A stretch of 64,000 nt of DNA from Bacilli bacterium. GTDB lineage: Bacteria; Bacillota_I; Bacilli_A; RF39; UBA660. Below the pieces are notes generated by a model. That model did no database searches and was not told where the DNA came from. It was given only the letters and a program-made list of their open reading frames with translations. Position numbers and translations under genes: made by a program. This document shows, piece after piece, positions 1-8,553 of this stretch. Where the stretch lies: positions 48,497 to 112,496 of the forward strand of contig JAFURC010000026.1 in the NCBI GenBank assembly GCA_017472015.1. Direction: 5' to 3'. Numbering within the stretch: the first letter of the stretch is position 1; every line of letters begins with the position of its first letter.

Positions 1-714
1 CAAGGATATGGAGCAAGTGAAGAAACAGCTGTTGCTACTTGTAATCCAATTATTGGTCCAAGAGTTGGTAGTATTGGTATTCCGATGGTTAATGTAATTG
101 CTAGTATTTTTGAATATCAAACTGATAAAGAACTTGCTTATGGTAATGGTTTAGTTGGAGAAATTTGTATAACTGGTCCAACTTTAATGAAAGGTTATTT
201 AAATAATAAAGAAGCAACAGATTTTGTTCTTAAAAAACATAGTGATGGAAGAATTTGGGCTCATACTGACGATTTTGGAGTTATGGATCAAGATGGATTT
301 TTATTTCATAAAGGGCGTGCTAAAAGAATGTTAACAAGAAGTGGAACTAAACTATGGTTACCAACTCTTGAAGAAGAAATAAAAAAATTAGATATAGTTT
401 CTGATTGTTGTGCTGTAAAACTAGATGATATAAATGAACGTGAAGTACCTGTTGTTCATCTTGTATTAAATGAAAGTGAACAAACACCTGAAGAATTAAT
501 TTTCCAAATTGATCAATACTTAACAAATAATTGTCCTGCATACTTTATGCCAAAATATTATGTAATCAAAAAAGAATTACCATATACTGAAGTAAATAAA
601 AAATTAGATTTTAAAACTCTTGAAGCTGAAAATATTTTAGATTCTGAAAACTTCAATATAAATGGCAGAATAATTACTGAAAAACAAAAAGTAAAAACTC
701 TAAAAAGATATTAG
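1..714 (+). CDS. AMP-forming acyl/aryl-CoA synthetase or adenylation protein, C-terminal part
   Basis: The reading frame is open from base 1, so the gene starts before the window. The first codons read QGYGASEETA, matching the YGxTE adenylate-binding motif of the ANL superfamily. Next come GEICITGPTLMKGYLNN, HTDDFGVMDQDGFLFHKGRAKRM (the TGD motif region, here HTDD, and the hinge Arg/Lys) and a C-terminal PYTEVNKKLDF, where the catalytic Lys of the mobile lid is expected. Members activate a carboxylate as an acyl-AMP and usually pass it to CoA or a carrier. The substrate cannot be read from this part. The first in-frame ATG (85) is internal, not the start. High confidence in the superfamily, low in substrate. 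Confidence 0.8.
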   Translation, partial: QGYGASEETAVATCNPIIGPRVGSIGIPMVNVIASIFEYQTDKELAYGNGLVGEICITGPTLMKGYLNNKEATDFVLKKHSDGRIWAHTDDFGVMDQDGFLFHKGRAKRMLTRSGTKLWLPTLEEEIKKLDIVSDCCAVKLDDINEREVPVVHLVLNESEQTPEELIFQIDQYLTNNCPAYFMPKYYVIKKELPYTEVNKKLDFKTLEAENILDSENFNINGRIITEKQKVKTLKRY

Positions 715-739
715 GAAACTAATATTTTTTTAAAACTAA

Positions 740-768
740 TTGAAGATTTAGACTAAATGCTTTATAAT
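740..768 (+). promoter_or_regulatory. Promoter for the sensor-kinase-like gene
   Basis: TTGAAG (740-745), a 17-nt spacer and a perfect TATAAT (763-768), 22 nt upstream of the ATG at 791. AAGGAG lies just before the start. Confidence 0.65.
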
Positions 769-790
769 AATTATTATAGAAGGAGAATTT

Positions 791-2566
791 ATGGAAAGTT
801 TTTATTTTACCGTTTTCGGATTAGTTTTTTGTATTTTATTAATGATAATTTATTTTCCAAAAAAGAAAGTTAATTCTTTGGAAAATAAAATATATTCAAT
901 TATAATAGGGGTAACTTTTTTAAGTTGTGCAATCGAGGTTTATTCATTTTTCTTAGTTAATACGGGTTGTAGTCCAGATTCATTTAAGTATTTATTATCT
1001 TTAAAGTTATTATTTTCATGTTTTTTAGCTTGGGTTTACTTTTTTACAATTTATATTTTAATTGTTACTCTTAATAATTCAACAACTGAAGAAAAAATGA
1101 ATAAATTAACAAAAAAATCATTGACTTTATTTGTTGTAATTTTAGCCATTATTTTACTTTTACCAATTAATATTAATAATGTCGGAGGAATGTTTCTTCC
1201 AAGTGGACCATCAGTTAGTGTTTTATATGCCTGTGCTGCCCTTTGTATTATTTTAATGATTTCAATTTTTATTAAAAATATTAAAAATTTTAAAAGTAAA
1301 AAATATGTACCTCTTTATTTATTAATTTTTATGTTTGGAGTTGTAGTTGCTGTTCAAAATATATTTCCAACTTTATTACTTATTAATGCGGCTTTTGTTT
1401 TTATAACTGTAGTTATGTATTTTACAATTGAAAATCCTGATGTTAAAATGATTGAAGAATTAAATAAAAATCGTTTATTAGTAAATCAAACTATGGAAGA
1501 AAAATCAAATTTCTTATTTCTTACATCTAATCAAATAAAAAGTCCTATTAATAGTATTTTAGAACTATCTAATAAGTCATTAGAAGAAAATGATCAAACC
1601 AAAATTCAAGAAAACTTAGTACAAATAAATAATTTATCACATTCACTTGCTTTTTTAGTTGAAAATGTTATGGATATGTCAACTCTTAGTATTCAAAATA
1701 TTAAAGTTGTAAATAGTAAATATAATCTTAAAAATTTAATAACTAAAATAAAATTAGTAAAAGAAAAAGAAGTAAAAGAAAATATTGATTTTCGAGTAAA
1801 TATAAGCGAAAATGTTCCAGAATACTTACATGGGGATTCTAAATTACTTGAACAAGTTATTATGTCAACACTTGATAATGCAATTAAATACACTAAAGAA
1901 GGTTTTATTGAATTAAATATCAATACTATTGTTAAATATGATATGTGTCGTTTAATGATAACTGTTGAAGATTCTGGTCAAGGTATATCAATTGATAAAG
2001 TAAATGATTTATTAATGATAGATGAAGAATTAGATGAATCAGATTTAAAAAGATTAGAAACTAAAAATGTAAATATTAATACTATTAAAAAGATAGTTTC
2101 CAAAATGGGTGGATATTTTACTATTAAAAGCGAAGAAAATCATGGAACAGAAATAAAAATAGTTATTGATCAAAAAATAGTTACAACAAAAAAAAATGAA
2201 TTAGATAATTACTCTAAAACTGAAAATATTTTAGTTGCTTCAAATGATACGGAATATTTAAAAAGTATAACCAAATTACTTGAAAAAAAAGGTTATCATG
2301 TTGAAAATTCTATTTATGCTAATGATGTAATTGATAGAGTTCGATTAAAAGAAAGTTTTAATTATATAATACTTGATGATATGTTAGATATTCGTGCTAT
2401 TGAAGTGTTAAAAACATTAAAGAAAGATAATAAATTTAAAACTCCAGTTATTGTCATGCTTGATAAAGATGTTGAATTTATAAAAGATCATTTTGTTGAA
2501 GATGGTTTTAGTGATTATCTTTTAAAAGAAAATTTAGGTGAAGAAATAAATAGAATTTTTAAATAG
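791..2566 (+). CDS. Hybrid sensor histidine-kinase-like protein lacking the phospho-acceptor His
   Basis: 591 aa. Roughly residues 1-215 hold about six to seven hydrophobic helices (a membrane sensor of 7TM type). A dimerisation/phosphoacceptor-like helix follows at about 235-300, an HATPase domain at about 335-470 (N-box with DNAIKYT, G1 box VEDSGQGIS, G2 box HGTEIKI) and a receiver domain at about 480-591. The H-box that normally reads SHELRTPL reads SNQIKSPI here, so Asn247 replaces the phosphorylated His. The receiver keeps an Asp in YIILDDM and the Lys in YLLKEN, but lacks the acidic pair after the first strand and the Ser/Thr switch residue. It probably works as a signalling pseudokinase or through ATP-dependent conformation. 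A monocistronic unit is likely, between its own promoter and terminator. Confidence 0.8.
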   Translation: MESFYFTVFGLVFCILLMIIYFPKKKVNSLENKIYSIIIGVTFLSCAIEVYSFFLVNTGCSPDSFKYLLSLKLLFSCFLAWVYFFTIYILIVTLNNSTTEEKMNKLTKKSLTLFVVILAIILLLPININNVGGMFLPSGPSVSVLYACAALCIILMISIFIKNIKNFKSKKYVPLYLLIFMFGVVVAVQNIFPTLLLINAAFVFITVVMYFTIENPDVKMIEELNKNRLLVNQTMEEKSNFLFLTSNQIKSPINSILELSNKSLEENDQTKIQENLVQINNLSHSLAFLVENVMDMSTLSIQNIKVVNSKYNLKNLITKIKLVKEKEVKENIDFRVNISENVPEYLHGDSKLLEQVIMSTLDNAIKYTKEGFIELNINTIVKYDMCRLMITVEDSGQGISIDKVNDLLMIDEELDESDLKRLETKNVNINTIKKIVSKMGGYFTIKSEENHGTEIKIVIDQKIVTTKKNELDNYSKTENILVASNDTEYLKSITKLLEKKGYHVENSIYANDVIDRVRLKESFNYIILDDMLDIRAIEVLKTLKKDNKFKTPVIVMLDKDVEFIKDHFVEDGFSDYLLKENLGEEINRIFK

Positions 2567-2590
2567 TTTAGTTTTTCTAAACTATTTTTT
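2564..2590 (+). terminator. Rho-independent terminator
   Basis: Perfect 8-bp stem TAGTTTAG / CTAAACTA with a T5 loop, followed by T6. It begins on the stop codon of the kinase gene. Confidence 0.85.
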
Positions 2591-2607
2591 GTATAAAAAG
2601 GTATATT

Positions 2608-3342
2608 TTGCCTATTCTAATAATGGTGAATTTCATGAATCAACTTTTAACAATTATTTTTAAAGGAAGTATTGCTGTTATCTATTTATTTTTAGTTATT
2701 AAAATGCTTGGTAAAAAACAAATAAGTGAACTTAATATCTTTGATTACATAATTGGTTTATCACTTGGAAATATTGCGGCTGAGATGACAGTTAATAAAG
2801 AAATTACTATTATTGGTGGACTTATTGGAATGAGTGTATATGGGGCATTTTCTTTATTTGTTTCATTTATTACATCTAAAAGTATTTTAGCAAGACGTTT
2901 TATAACCGGATATCCAGTTGTTATTATTAGTGATGGTAAAATAAGTCGTGAGCAACTTAAGAAATGTAAACTTGATTTAAATGACTTACTTCAAGATGCT
3001 AGAGAAAGTGGTTATTTTGATATAAGTGAAATTAATTATGCAGTTATGGAACCAAGTGGGAAAATTAGTTTTTTACCTAAAGCAAATTATCATTCAGTTA
3101 CTCCATATGATATGAAATTAAAAGTTGAAAAAAATGGTCTATGTGCTAATTTAGTAATAGATGGAAATATCATGGAGAAAAATATAGAAGCAATTGGGCA
3201 TGATAGGAAATGGCTTTTAAAAAGACTTGAAAAAGAAGGTTATAAAGATGTATCTAAGTTATTATTAGTTACTTGCGATATTCATGAAAAATTAAAAATT
3301 TATAAAATGGATGAAAAGATAGAATCTAGTGTACTAGAATAA
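2608..3342 (+). CDS. DUF421 family membrane protein (YetF/YrbG-like)
   Basis: 244 aa. Three N-terminal membrane helices (about 10-35, 45-65, 68-95) include the family-typical KMLGKKQISELNIFDYI and GLSLGNIAAEM segments. The cytosolic domain has the sequence YPVVIISDGK followed by DLLQDARESGYFDISEINYAVMEPSGKISFLP, which is diagnostic for DUF421/YetF proteins. Their biochemical role is not established. The start is taken as the TTG at 2608 because AAAAAGG lies just upstream. The later ATGs (2623, 2635) have no Shine-Dalgarno sequence. It sits alone between two terminators. Confidence 0.85.
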   Translation: MPILIMVNFMNQLLTIIFKGSIAVIYLFLVIKMLGKKQISELNIFDYIIGLSLGNIAAEMTVNKEITIIGGLIGMSVYGAFSLFVSFITSKSILARRFITGYPVVIISDGKISREQLKKCKLDLNDLLQDARESGYFDISEINYAVMEPSGKISFLPKANYHSVTPYDMKLKVEKNGLCANLVIDGNIMEKNIEAIGHDRKWLLKRLEKEGYKDVSKLLLVTCDIHEKLKIYKMDEKIESSVLE

Positions 3343-3354
3343 CTATCTTTTTTT
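3315..3354 (+). terminator. Terminator overlapping the end of the DUF421 gene
   Basis: AAAGATAG (3315-3322) pairs with CTATCTTT (3343-3350), with a nested TCTAG/CTAGA hairpin inside, followed by T4. The stem uses the last codons of the gene. Confidence 0.7.
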
Positions 3355-3364
3355 CAAAAAATGT

Positions 3365-3393
3365 TTGAAAAATATAATAAAGTATGTTATATT
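3365..3393 (+). promoter_or_regulatory. Promoter of rpsF-ssb-rpsR
   Basis: TTGAAA (3365-3370), 17-nt spacer, TATATT (3388-3393). This gives a leader of about 70 nt before rpsF. Confidence 0.65.
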
Positions 3394-3399
3394 ATGTAC

Positions 3400-3469
3400 G
3401 AAGTATTTTGATACTTTAATAACTTCTTGGCTCTTATGAGTCCATTAGTCCAAAAGGAGGTGTAGATAT
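3400..3469 (+). promoter_or_regulatory. rpsF leader, possible S6:S18 autoregulatory RNA
   Basis: The leader contains a perfect AAGTAT/ATACTT hairpin and a second GG-CTC / GAG-(T)-CC stem-loop just before the AAGGAGGTG ribosome binding site. Many bacteria regulate this operon by S6:S18 binding to such a leader. The position fits, but I could not confirm the conserved CCG binding elements. Confidence 0.4.
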
Positions 3470-3754
3470 ATGCGTAATTATGAACTTATGTTTGTTGTAA
3501 GACCAACACTTGAAGAAGAAGCAACTTTAAATGTTTTAGCAAACATGAAAAAAATTCTTGAAGAAAAAAATGCAAAAATCGTATCTGAAAAAAATATGGG
3601 AAGACGTGAACTTGCATATGAAGTAAAAGGATTCAAGAATGGTAATTACTTTTTATTAGTTGTAGAGGCAACTCCAGAAGCTGTAAAAGAATTTGATCGT
3701 GTTGCTAATATTAACGAAGATGTAATAAGACATATAGTAGTTAGAGTAGATTAA
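3470..3754 (+). CDS. rpsF: 30S ribosomal protein S6
   Basis: 94 aa, full length for bacterial S6. It begins MRNYELMFVVRPTLEEE and contains MGRRELAYEVKGFKNGNYFLLVVEA, the typical S6 core strand pattern. S6 binds S18 in the platform of the small subunit. First gene of the conserved rpsF-ssb-rpsR operon, with a strong AAGGAGGTG Shine-Dalgarno sequence 6-7 nt before ATG. Confidence 0.98.
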   Translation: MRNYELMFVVRPTLEEEATLNVLANMKKILEEKNAKIVSEKNMGRRELAYEVKGFKNGNYFLLVVEATPEAVKEFDRVANINEDVIRHIVVRVD

Positions 3755-3764
3755 GGAGTAATTT

Positions 3765-4241
3765 ATGAATAAAGTATTTTTAGTAGGTAGATTAACAAGA
3801 GATCCAGAATTAAGATATGGATCAAGTAACAATGCTGTTATGCGTACATCAATTGCTGTAGATAGACAATTTACAAATCAAAATGGTGAACGTGAAGCAG
3901 ATTTTATTAATATTGTTGCATTTGGTAATCGTGCTGAAACAATGAAAAAATATTTAACTAAAGGAAGTCAAATTGCTGTTAGTGGTCGTATTCAAACAGG
4001 ATCATATGATGGATCTGATGGAAAAAAAGTTTATACAACTGATGTTATAATTGATGAATTTCAATTTTTAGATACTAAAGGTTCAAGAACTGATTCAGGT
4101 AATCAAACACAAACTTCAGGTTCTAATACTGAAATGACTCCATATGATTTTTCAAGTGGTAGTCAAGATGTAGTAGAAACTGATCCATTTAAAGATTTTG
4201 GTGATAAGATCGAAATAGATGATAGCGATTTACCTTTCTAA
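3765..4241 (+). CDS. ssb: Single-stranded DNA-binding protein
   Basis: 158 aa. The OB fold starts MNKVFLVGRLTRDPELRYG and includes DFINIVAFGNRAETMKKYLTKGSQIAVSGRIQTGSYD (residues about 1-105). A Ser/Thr/Gln-rich disordered linker follows, then the acidic tip DDSDLPF, which recruits replication and repair partners. It is 10 nt after rpsF and 15 nt before rpsR, an operon order conserved across Bacillota. Confidence 0.98.
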   Translation: MNKVFLVGRLTRDPELRYGSSNNAVMRTSIAVDRQFTNQNGEREADFINIVAFGNRAETMKKYLTKGSQIAVSGRIQTGSYDGSDGKKVYTTDVIIDEFQFLDTKGSRTDSGNQTQTSGSNTEMTPYDFSSGSQDVVETDPFKDFGDKIEIDDSDLPF

Positions 4242-4256
4242 GAATAGGAGGATAAA

Positions 4257-4478
4257 ATGGCAGAATTTTATAGAAAAAAGAAAAAAGTATGTTATATGTG
4301 CACAACTGGTAAAGATATTAACTATAAAGATGTAGAAATTTTAAGAAAATACATCAATGATAAAGGAAAAATCTTACCTCGTCGTGTAACAGGAGCATGT
4401 GCTAAACATCAAAGATATATAGCAGAACAAATCAGAAAAGCTCGTGCAATTGCATTACTTCCATATACAAATAAATAG
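4257..4478 (+). CDS. rpsR: 30S ribosomal protein S18
   Basis: 73 aa. Contains VCYMCTTGKDINYKDVEILRKYINDKGKILPRRVTG and CAKHQRYIAEQIRKARAIALLPY, a textbook S18. CxxC (Cys12, Cys15) and Cys48 with His51 suggest the zinc-binding (C+) form. Last gene of the operon. Confidence 0.98.
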   Translation: MAEFYRKKKKVCYMCTTGKDINYKDVEILRKYINDKGKILPRRVTGACAKHQRYIAEQIRKARAIALLPYTNK

Positions 4479-4504
4479 GAATTTTGATATTTCTATTTTT
4501 TTTT
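4474..4504 (+). terminator. Terminator of the rpsF-ssb-rpsR operon
   Basis: AATAGGAA (4474-4481) pairs with TTTCTATT (4490-4497, one G-T pair), then a run of T. Confidence 0.75.
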
Positions 4505-4548
4505 ATATAAAAATATGATAAGATAAATTATATAATAAAGAGGGAATT

Positions 4549-6024
4549 ATGAAAGAATTAGATGATTTATTAAAAAGATATAAAGAAAATTTAGAAATTG
4601 ATCAACAAAACTTAGAAAATTTTATGAATATCAACTTTCCTAATTTAAATTTAGATCAAGATATCTTAGAACAAATTAATTTAGATATAATAGTTTTTTA
4701 TGAAAAAATCCTTAATAAATTATCTTTATCAGAATTAGAAGAAAAAAAATTTCAGGAAGCATTTGATTATTTTAGACTTAATATGGATTTAGATTTAAAA
4801 AATTTAATTGTTCGTGATTTTAAATGTTTAAATTTTATTTCTAAAATTAAAGAATTAAATAGAAAAGTAGAATTATATAGACAAACTATGATTAATAATT
4901 ATCAAAGGGAAATTGAAAAATGTAAGAACTTAATTAAGCCCATTGATAGTATCAAAGGGCTATTTCAGAGCACCTCTGAAATAGATATATATTATTTAAA
5001 TGATTTATTAAATAAATTATCTTTTAATGAAAAATTCAGAGAAAATATTATAGCGGATGCTTTAAAACATAATTTTGATCTTACCAAAACTAATCAAGAA
5101 GAATATCAGGAAGAATCTGAATTATCAGAAGAAGTAGAAATAATTGAAATAGAAGAAAAACAAGAAGATTTAAATATCCAGGAATCGGATGTTCAAATAA
5201 TTGATTTATATTTAGATTTAATAGATGATTTACTTGAAAAAATTAAACTAAATCCTAAAAATCCCGAACAAGATCATTTAAATCAAGCAAGATTAATAGA
5301 ATTAAGAGATAAATTATTGGAAGCAAAAGAAAATTCTGAACTATGTCAGGAAATGTTAAATGAAGCATCACAAGAAGAAATTACATATTTAGGTAAGGTA
5401 TTAAAAGAAATAGTTATAACAATGAAAAATATAATAGATGAAGTTTCTGAAATAGCCGATGAATACCAAAGAGAACTTGAGGAAGAAATTATTGAAACTG
5501 AAATAAAAAGGAATTTAATTTTTTTAAATTCAACTTTTAAAGATCTTGAAGAATTTAAAAAAGAAGTTTGTCAATTGCCAATTATAAAGAAATTATATGG
5601 AATGCTTAAACATTTACAATATGATGAAATTCTTACAACAACACCATATACACAAGTATCATCTCCAATTCCTATTAATGAATATAAAGTAAAAAAATCT
5701 AAAGGTACCCCAAGATTATTTTATCAAGTAATTGATGGAAATGTAATTGTCCTTTTACTTGGTATTGAAGGAAGAAAAAAACATTCAACTTTTAAAAGTA
5801 TGATTGAAGGTAGAATAACACAGTCTGTTGATAGCGAACATAAACGATTAATAAATAGTTTTAAATTAGCTAAATCTTATCCAAATGAAAAATGTGAATA
5901 TAATCAGAAGTTAACTAACAAAGAATTTTTAGAACAATTATTATCTAAATATCAAGAAGTTGAACAAGAATTCTTTGAAAAATTCCATGCAGAATGTTAT
6001 AATCCTAATTCTAAAAAGAGGTGA
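4549..6024 (+). CDS. Acidic coiled-coil protein of unknown function (operon gene 1)
   Basis: 491 aa, very rich in Glu, Lys, Leu and Asn, with no signal peptide or membrane helix. Long helical and probably coiled-coil stretches cover about residues 1-180 and 225-345, with a Glu-rich linker around 180-215. A more globular C-terminal region (about 345-490) contains YKVKKSKGTPRLFYQVIDGNVIVLLLGIEGRKKHSTFKSM; this short beta-rich stretch, ending in a G-R-K-K-H segment, reads somewhat like a RelE/HigB-type toxin core, but I cannot assign it. Start ATG with AGAGGG upstream. It is followed at once by two more unknown genes before rplI-dnaB. Confidence 0.65.
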   Translation: MKELDDLLKRYKENLEIDQQNLENFMNINFPNLNLDQDILEQINLDIIVFYEKILNKLSLSELEEKKFQEAFDYFRLNMDLDLKNLIVRDFKCLNFISKIKELNRKVELYRQTMINNYQREIEKCKNLIKPIDSIKGLFQSTSEIDIYYLNDLLNKLSFNEKFRENIIADALKHNFDLTKTNQEEYQEESELSEEVEIIEIEEKQEDLNIQESDVQIIDLYLDLIDDLLEKIKLNPKNPEQDHLNQARLIELRDKLLEAKENSELCQEMLNEASQEEITYLGKVLKEIVITMKNIIDEVSEIADEYQRELEEEIIETEIKRNLIFLNSTFKDLEEFKKEVCQLPIIKKLYGMLKHLQYDEILTTTPYTQVSSPIPINEYKVKKSKGTPRLFYQVIDGNVIVLLLGIEGRKKHSTFKSMIEGRITQSVDSEHKRLINSFKLAKSYPNEKCEYNQKLTNKEFLEQLLSKYQEVEQEFFEKFHAECYNPNSKKR

Positions 6025-6032
6025 TATATTAT

Positions 6033-7751
6033 ATGTTAAGTGAATTAATAGAAAAATATAAAACTAAAAAAATAAATGAATTTCAAATAATTAAACATAA
6101 TCATGAAATAGATAATTTATTAAAATATTTCCTAGATGAAACTAGTTTTTCTAATTTAGATATTGATAATTTCATTAGTTTTTTAGAAAAAAATAAATAT
6201 ACTGACTATCCTCTTGAAAAAGTAAGAATTACGTTAACTTATATAAAAAGAAATAATTCTTATAATGATCCTAGTTGTAAAAGTTTTTTTGAAAGTTTAA
6301 GAAATTATTTAACTAATTTAAAAGAAGAAACTTTATCAACTGAAGAATTAGAACAATTAATAATAAAAGTTAATAACTTATTAAATACTATTTCAAATCC
6401 GGATATTTTTATAGAAGATATAGAATTAATAATTAATATTATTAAAGAATTAAGAATAAGTGAAAATGATATGTTTGCTTGTATGTTAGAAATTAATGAA
6501 CACAATTTAAATTTTGTTAATAAATTAGGTAATAAAAACGAATTATTAGTACAAAAAGAAGAAGAAAAAATTGAAATAATAGTTTCCAATGATGATTTAT
6601 TAAAACAATTTGGTTATAATTTAAATTTATCAGCTGAAGAGAAGAAAATAATTAATTCGATATCAAATGAATTTTTAAAAGAAAAATTAGATTTCTTTAA
6701 GAATACTCCTAAATATAGTTTTTTAAGTCAATTTGAATATCAAAAATTATTAATAACCCTACTAAAGTATGCTAAATTAGAAAATATTAAAAAAGTTTTA
6801 GAATTATCTATTAAACATAATCTTGATTTAAAAGAGATATTACCAACTTTTTATCTAAATAAAGATTTAATTATAGATGAGTATAGTGATGAATTTTATA
6901 AAACTTTAACAGGTACTTATGAATGTTTTGTTGAAAATATTAGAATGTTAGAAGTTCTTGATATTTCTATTTCAGAAATGTATCAAAATTCAATTAATTT
7001 CTTTATGACTAATAATAATTTACTAAAAGAAAATATTAAAACTTTTGAGGAATATGAAATACCTTTTAATAGTAAAAGTTTTTCTTTATTAACTTCTTTA
7101 ATGACTAATGATTTACAAACTAAATTAGATAGATTTATAGAAACTAATTTATTTGATTATGTCAAGGAATATCCAAATATTTTATTAAATCAAGATAAAG
7201 CCTTATTTCATAGAATTCATTATGCAAGGCAAAATAATTTACCAATTAAAAGACGTTATTTAAGTTCTTTCATAACTAGTACAAATGGTTATCAAATAAA
7301 TGAAGATAATTATGAAGAAATAGTTGCTACTTATACATCACCTTACTTTGATAAACCAATTTACAATGATATTTTAAAAGAACCTAGAAAAGTTTTGGAA
7401 GATACTAAAAATAATAGTTTAATAAAAGTATTAGATACTTATTTATATGATAAAAATACTTATTATATTGCTAATACTTATATTTCAAGGTTTAAAGTAT
7501 TAAGATTATATCAAGGTCTTTTAGATAAAAAAGAAGAAAATCCAAATTATTTTGAAGGAGTTTTATTTTCTATTTTACATGGTTTAATAATTGATAAAGA
7601 TAAATATGAAGATATTGTTTTAGAAATAATGAAATTTTATAAAGAAAATGAAATGATTTATTTTGATGTAGCTGTTAGTATTTGTCGTAAATTAGGAATT
7701 AGTGTTCAAAAAATATTTCAAGAATTAAATAGTTATGAAAGGACGATATAA
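6033..7751 (+). CDS. Helical-repeat (solenoid-like) protein of unknown function (operon gene 2)
   Basis: 572 aa, almost wholly predicted alpha-helical, with recurring pairs such as LENIKKVLELSIKHNLDLKEILPTFY that look like short helix-turn-helix solenoid units. No catalytic motif, signal or membrane helix seen. The start is set at ATG 6033 because AGAGGTG lies 9 nt upstream; a GTG at 6021 also opens the frame but would overlap the previous stop and sit inside the Shine-Dalgarno sequence. The solenoid style resembles the 26-residue-repeat protein at 57448-58938, so both may belong to one lineage-specific family. Confidence 0.65.
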   Translation: MLSELIEKYKTKKINEFQIIKHNHEIDNLLKYFLDETSFSNLDIDNFISFLEKNKYTDYPLEKVRITLTYIKRNNSYNDPSCKSFFESLRNYLTNLKEETLSTEELEQLIIKVNNLLNTISNPDIFIEDIELIINIIKELRISENDMFACMLEINEHNLNFVNKLGNKNELLVQKEEEKIEIIVSNDDLLKQFGYNLNLSAEEKKIINSISNEFLKEKLDFFKNTPKYSFLSQFEYQKLLITLLKYAKLENIKKVLELSIKHNLDLKEILPTFYLNKDLIIDEYSDEFYKTLTGTYECFVENIRMLEVLDISISEMYQNSINFFMTNNNLLKENIKTFEEYEIPFNSKSFSLLTSLMTNDLQTKLDRFIETNLFDYVKEYPNILLNQDKALFHRIHYARQNNLPIKRRYLSSFITSTNGYQINEDNYEEIVATYTSPYFDKPIYNDILKEPRKVLEDTKNNSLIKVLDTYLYDKNTYYIANTYISRFKVLRLYQGLLDKKEENPNYFEGVLFSILHGLIIDKDKYEDIVLEIMKFYKENEMIYFDVAVSICRKLGISVQKIFQELNSYERTI

Positions 7752-7752
7752 A

Positions 7753-8040
7753 ATGGAATTTTTAAAATTATATGGTTTAAATGATATAGAAATAAATAAA
7801 TTATATATAAAATATAGTAAAGCGCTTATTAATAGTATTATATATAAAAAAGAAAATGTTTTATTAATTCTTAATTATTTTAAAGAAAAAGAATTTGATT
7901 TAAAAACAATTATCTTAAATCGATTAGATCTTTTCTTGATTAATTTTAATCATTTAAAAGAAAAAATAGAAAAATATAATGAAGAAAGAATAATTAATTG
8001 GTTAAAGGATGATATTTCTTTAATTGATAGTTTAAATTAA
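7753..8040 (+). CDS. Small helical protein of unknown function (operon gene 3)
   Basis: 95 aa, lysine- and isoleucine-rich, with helix pairs NVLLILNYFKEKEFDLKTIILNRLDLF that read like one or two mTERF-like units. Start ATG 7753, with AAAGGA 9 nt before it; it begins right after the TAA of the preceding gene. In size and style it resembles the 90-aa protein at 57179, which also pairs with a larger solenoid protein. Function unknown. Confidence 0.6.
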   Translation: MEFLKLYGLNDIEINKLYIKYSKALINSIIYKKENVLLILNYFKEKEFDLKTIILNRLDLFLINFNHLKEKIEKYNEERIINWLKDDISLIDSLN

Positions 8041-8065
8041 GATAGATCTTTTCTATCTTTTTTTT
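8039..8065 (+). terminator. Terminator after the three-gene unknown operon
   Basis: AAGATAG / CTATCTT stem with a short ATCTTTT-type loop, followed by a T run. Confidence 0.75.
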
Positions 8066-8114
8066 CTTAGTCGTGCTATAATATTAATATATTTTAGATT
8101 GAGGAGGTTTTTTT

Positions 8115-8552
8115 ATGAAAGTCATATTTTTGAAAGATGTAAAAGGACAAGGTAAAAAGGGAGAAATAAAAGAAGTAAGTGATGGGTATGCAATGAATTT
8201 TTTAATTAAAAAAGGATATGCTTTAAGAAAAACTGAAGGTAGTCTAAGTAAATTAAAAGAAGAAATTAAAGAAAGTCAAGAACTTGATTTAAAGAATAGA
8301 GAAGAAGCTTTAAAATTAAAAGAAAAATTAGAAAGTCTTACTTTAAATTTTAAAGTTAAAGCATCAAGTAGTCGTATGTTTGGAAGTATTAGTACTAAGC
8401 AAATTAAAGAAGAACTTATGAAACTTGGGATTAATATTGATAAAAAACAAATTGAAAATACTAGTATTAATTCTTTAGGAATGCATTTAGTTGATGTTGT
8501 TTTATATAAAGATATTAAATGTAAATTAAAAGTTCATACAGAAGGTAATTAA
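8115..8552 (+). CDS. rplI: 50S ribosomal protein L9
   Basis: 145 aa. N-terminal domain [36 protein letters not shown] is the L9 signature (23S rRNA binding). A long central helix (about 45-75) leads to the C-terminal domain. GAGGAGG precedes the ATG. It is followed with a one-base gap by dnaB, the usual arrangement in Bacillota. Confidence 0.97.
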   Translation: MKVIFLKDVKGQGKKGEIKEVSDGYAMNFLIKKGYALRKTEGSLSKLKEEIKESQELDLKNREEALKLKEKLESLTLNFKVKASSSRMFGSISTKQIKEELMKLGINIDKKQIENTSINSLGMHLVDVVLYKDIKCKLKVHTEGN

Positions 8553-8553
8553 G

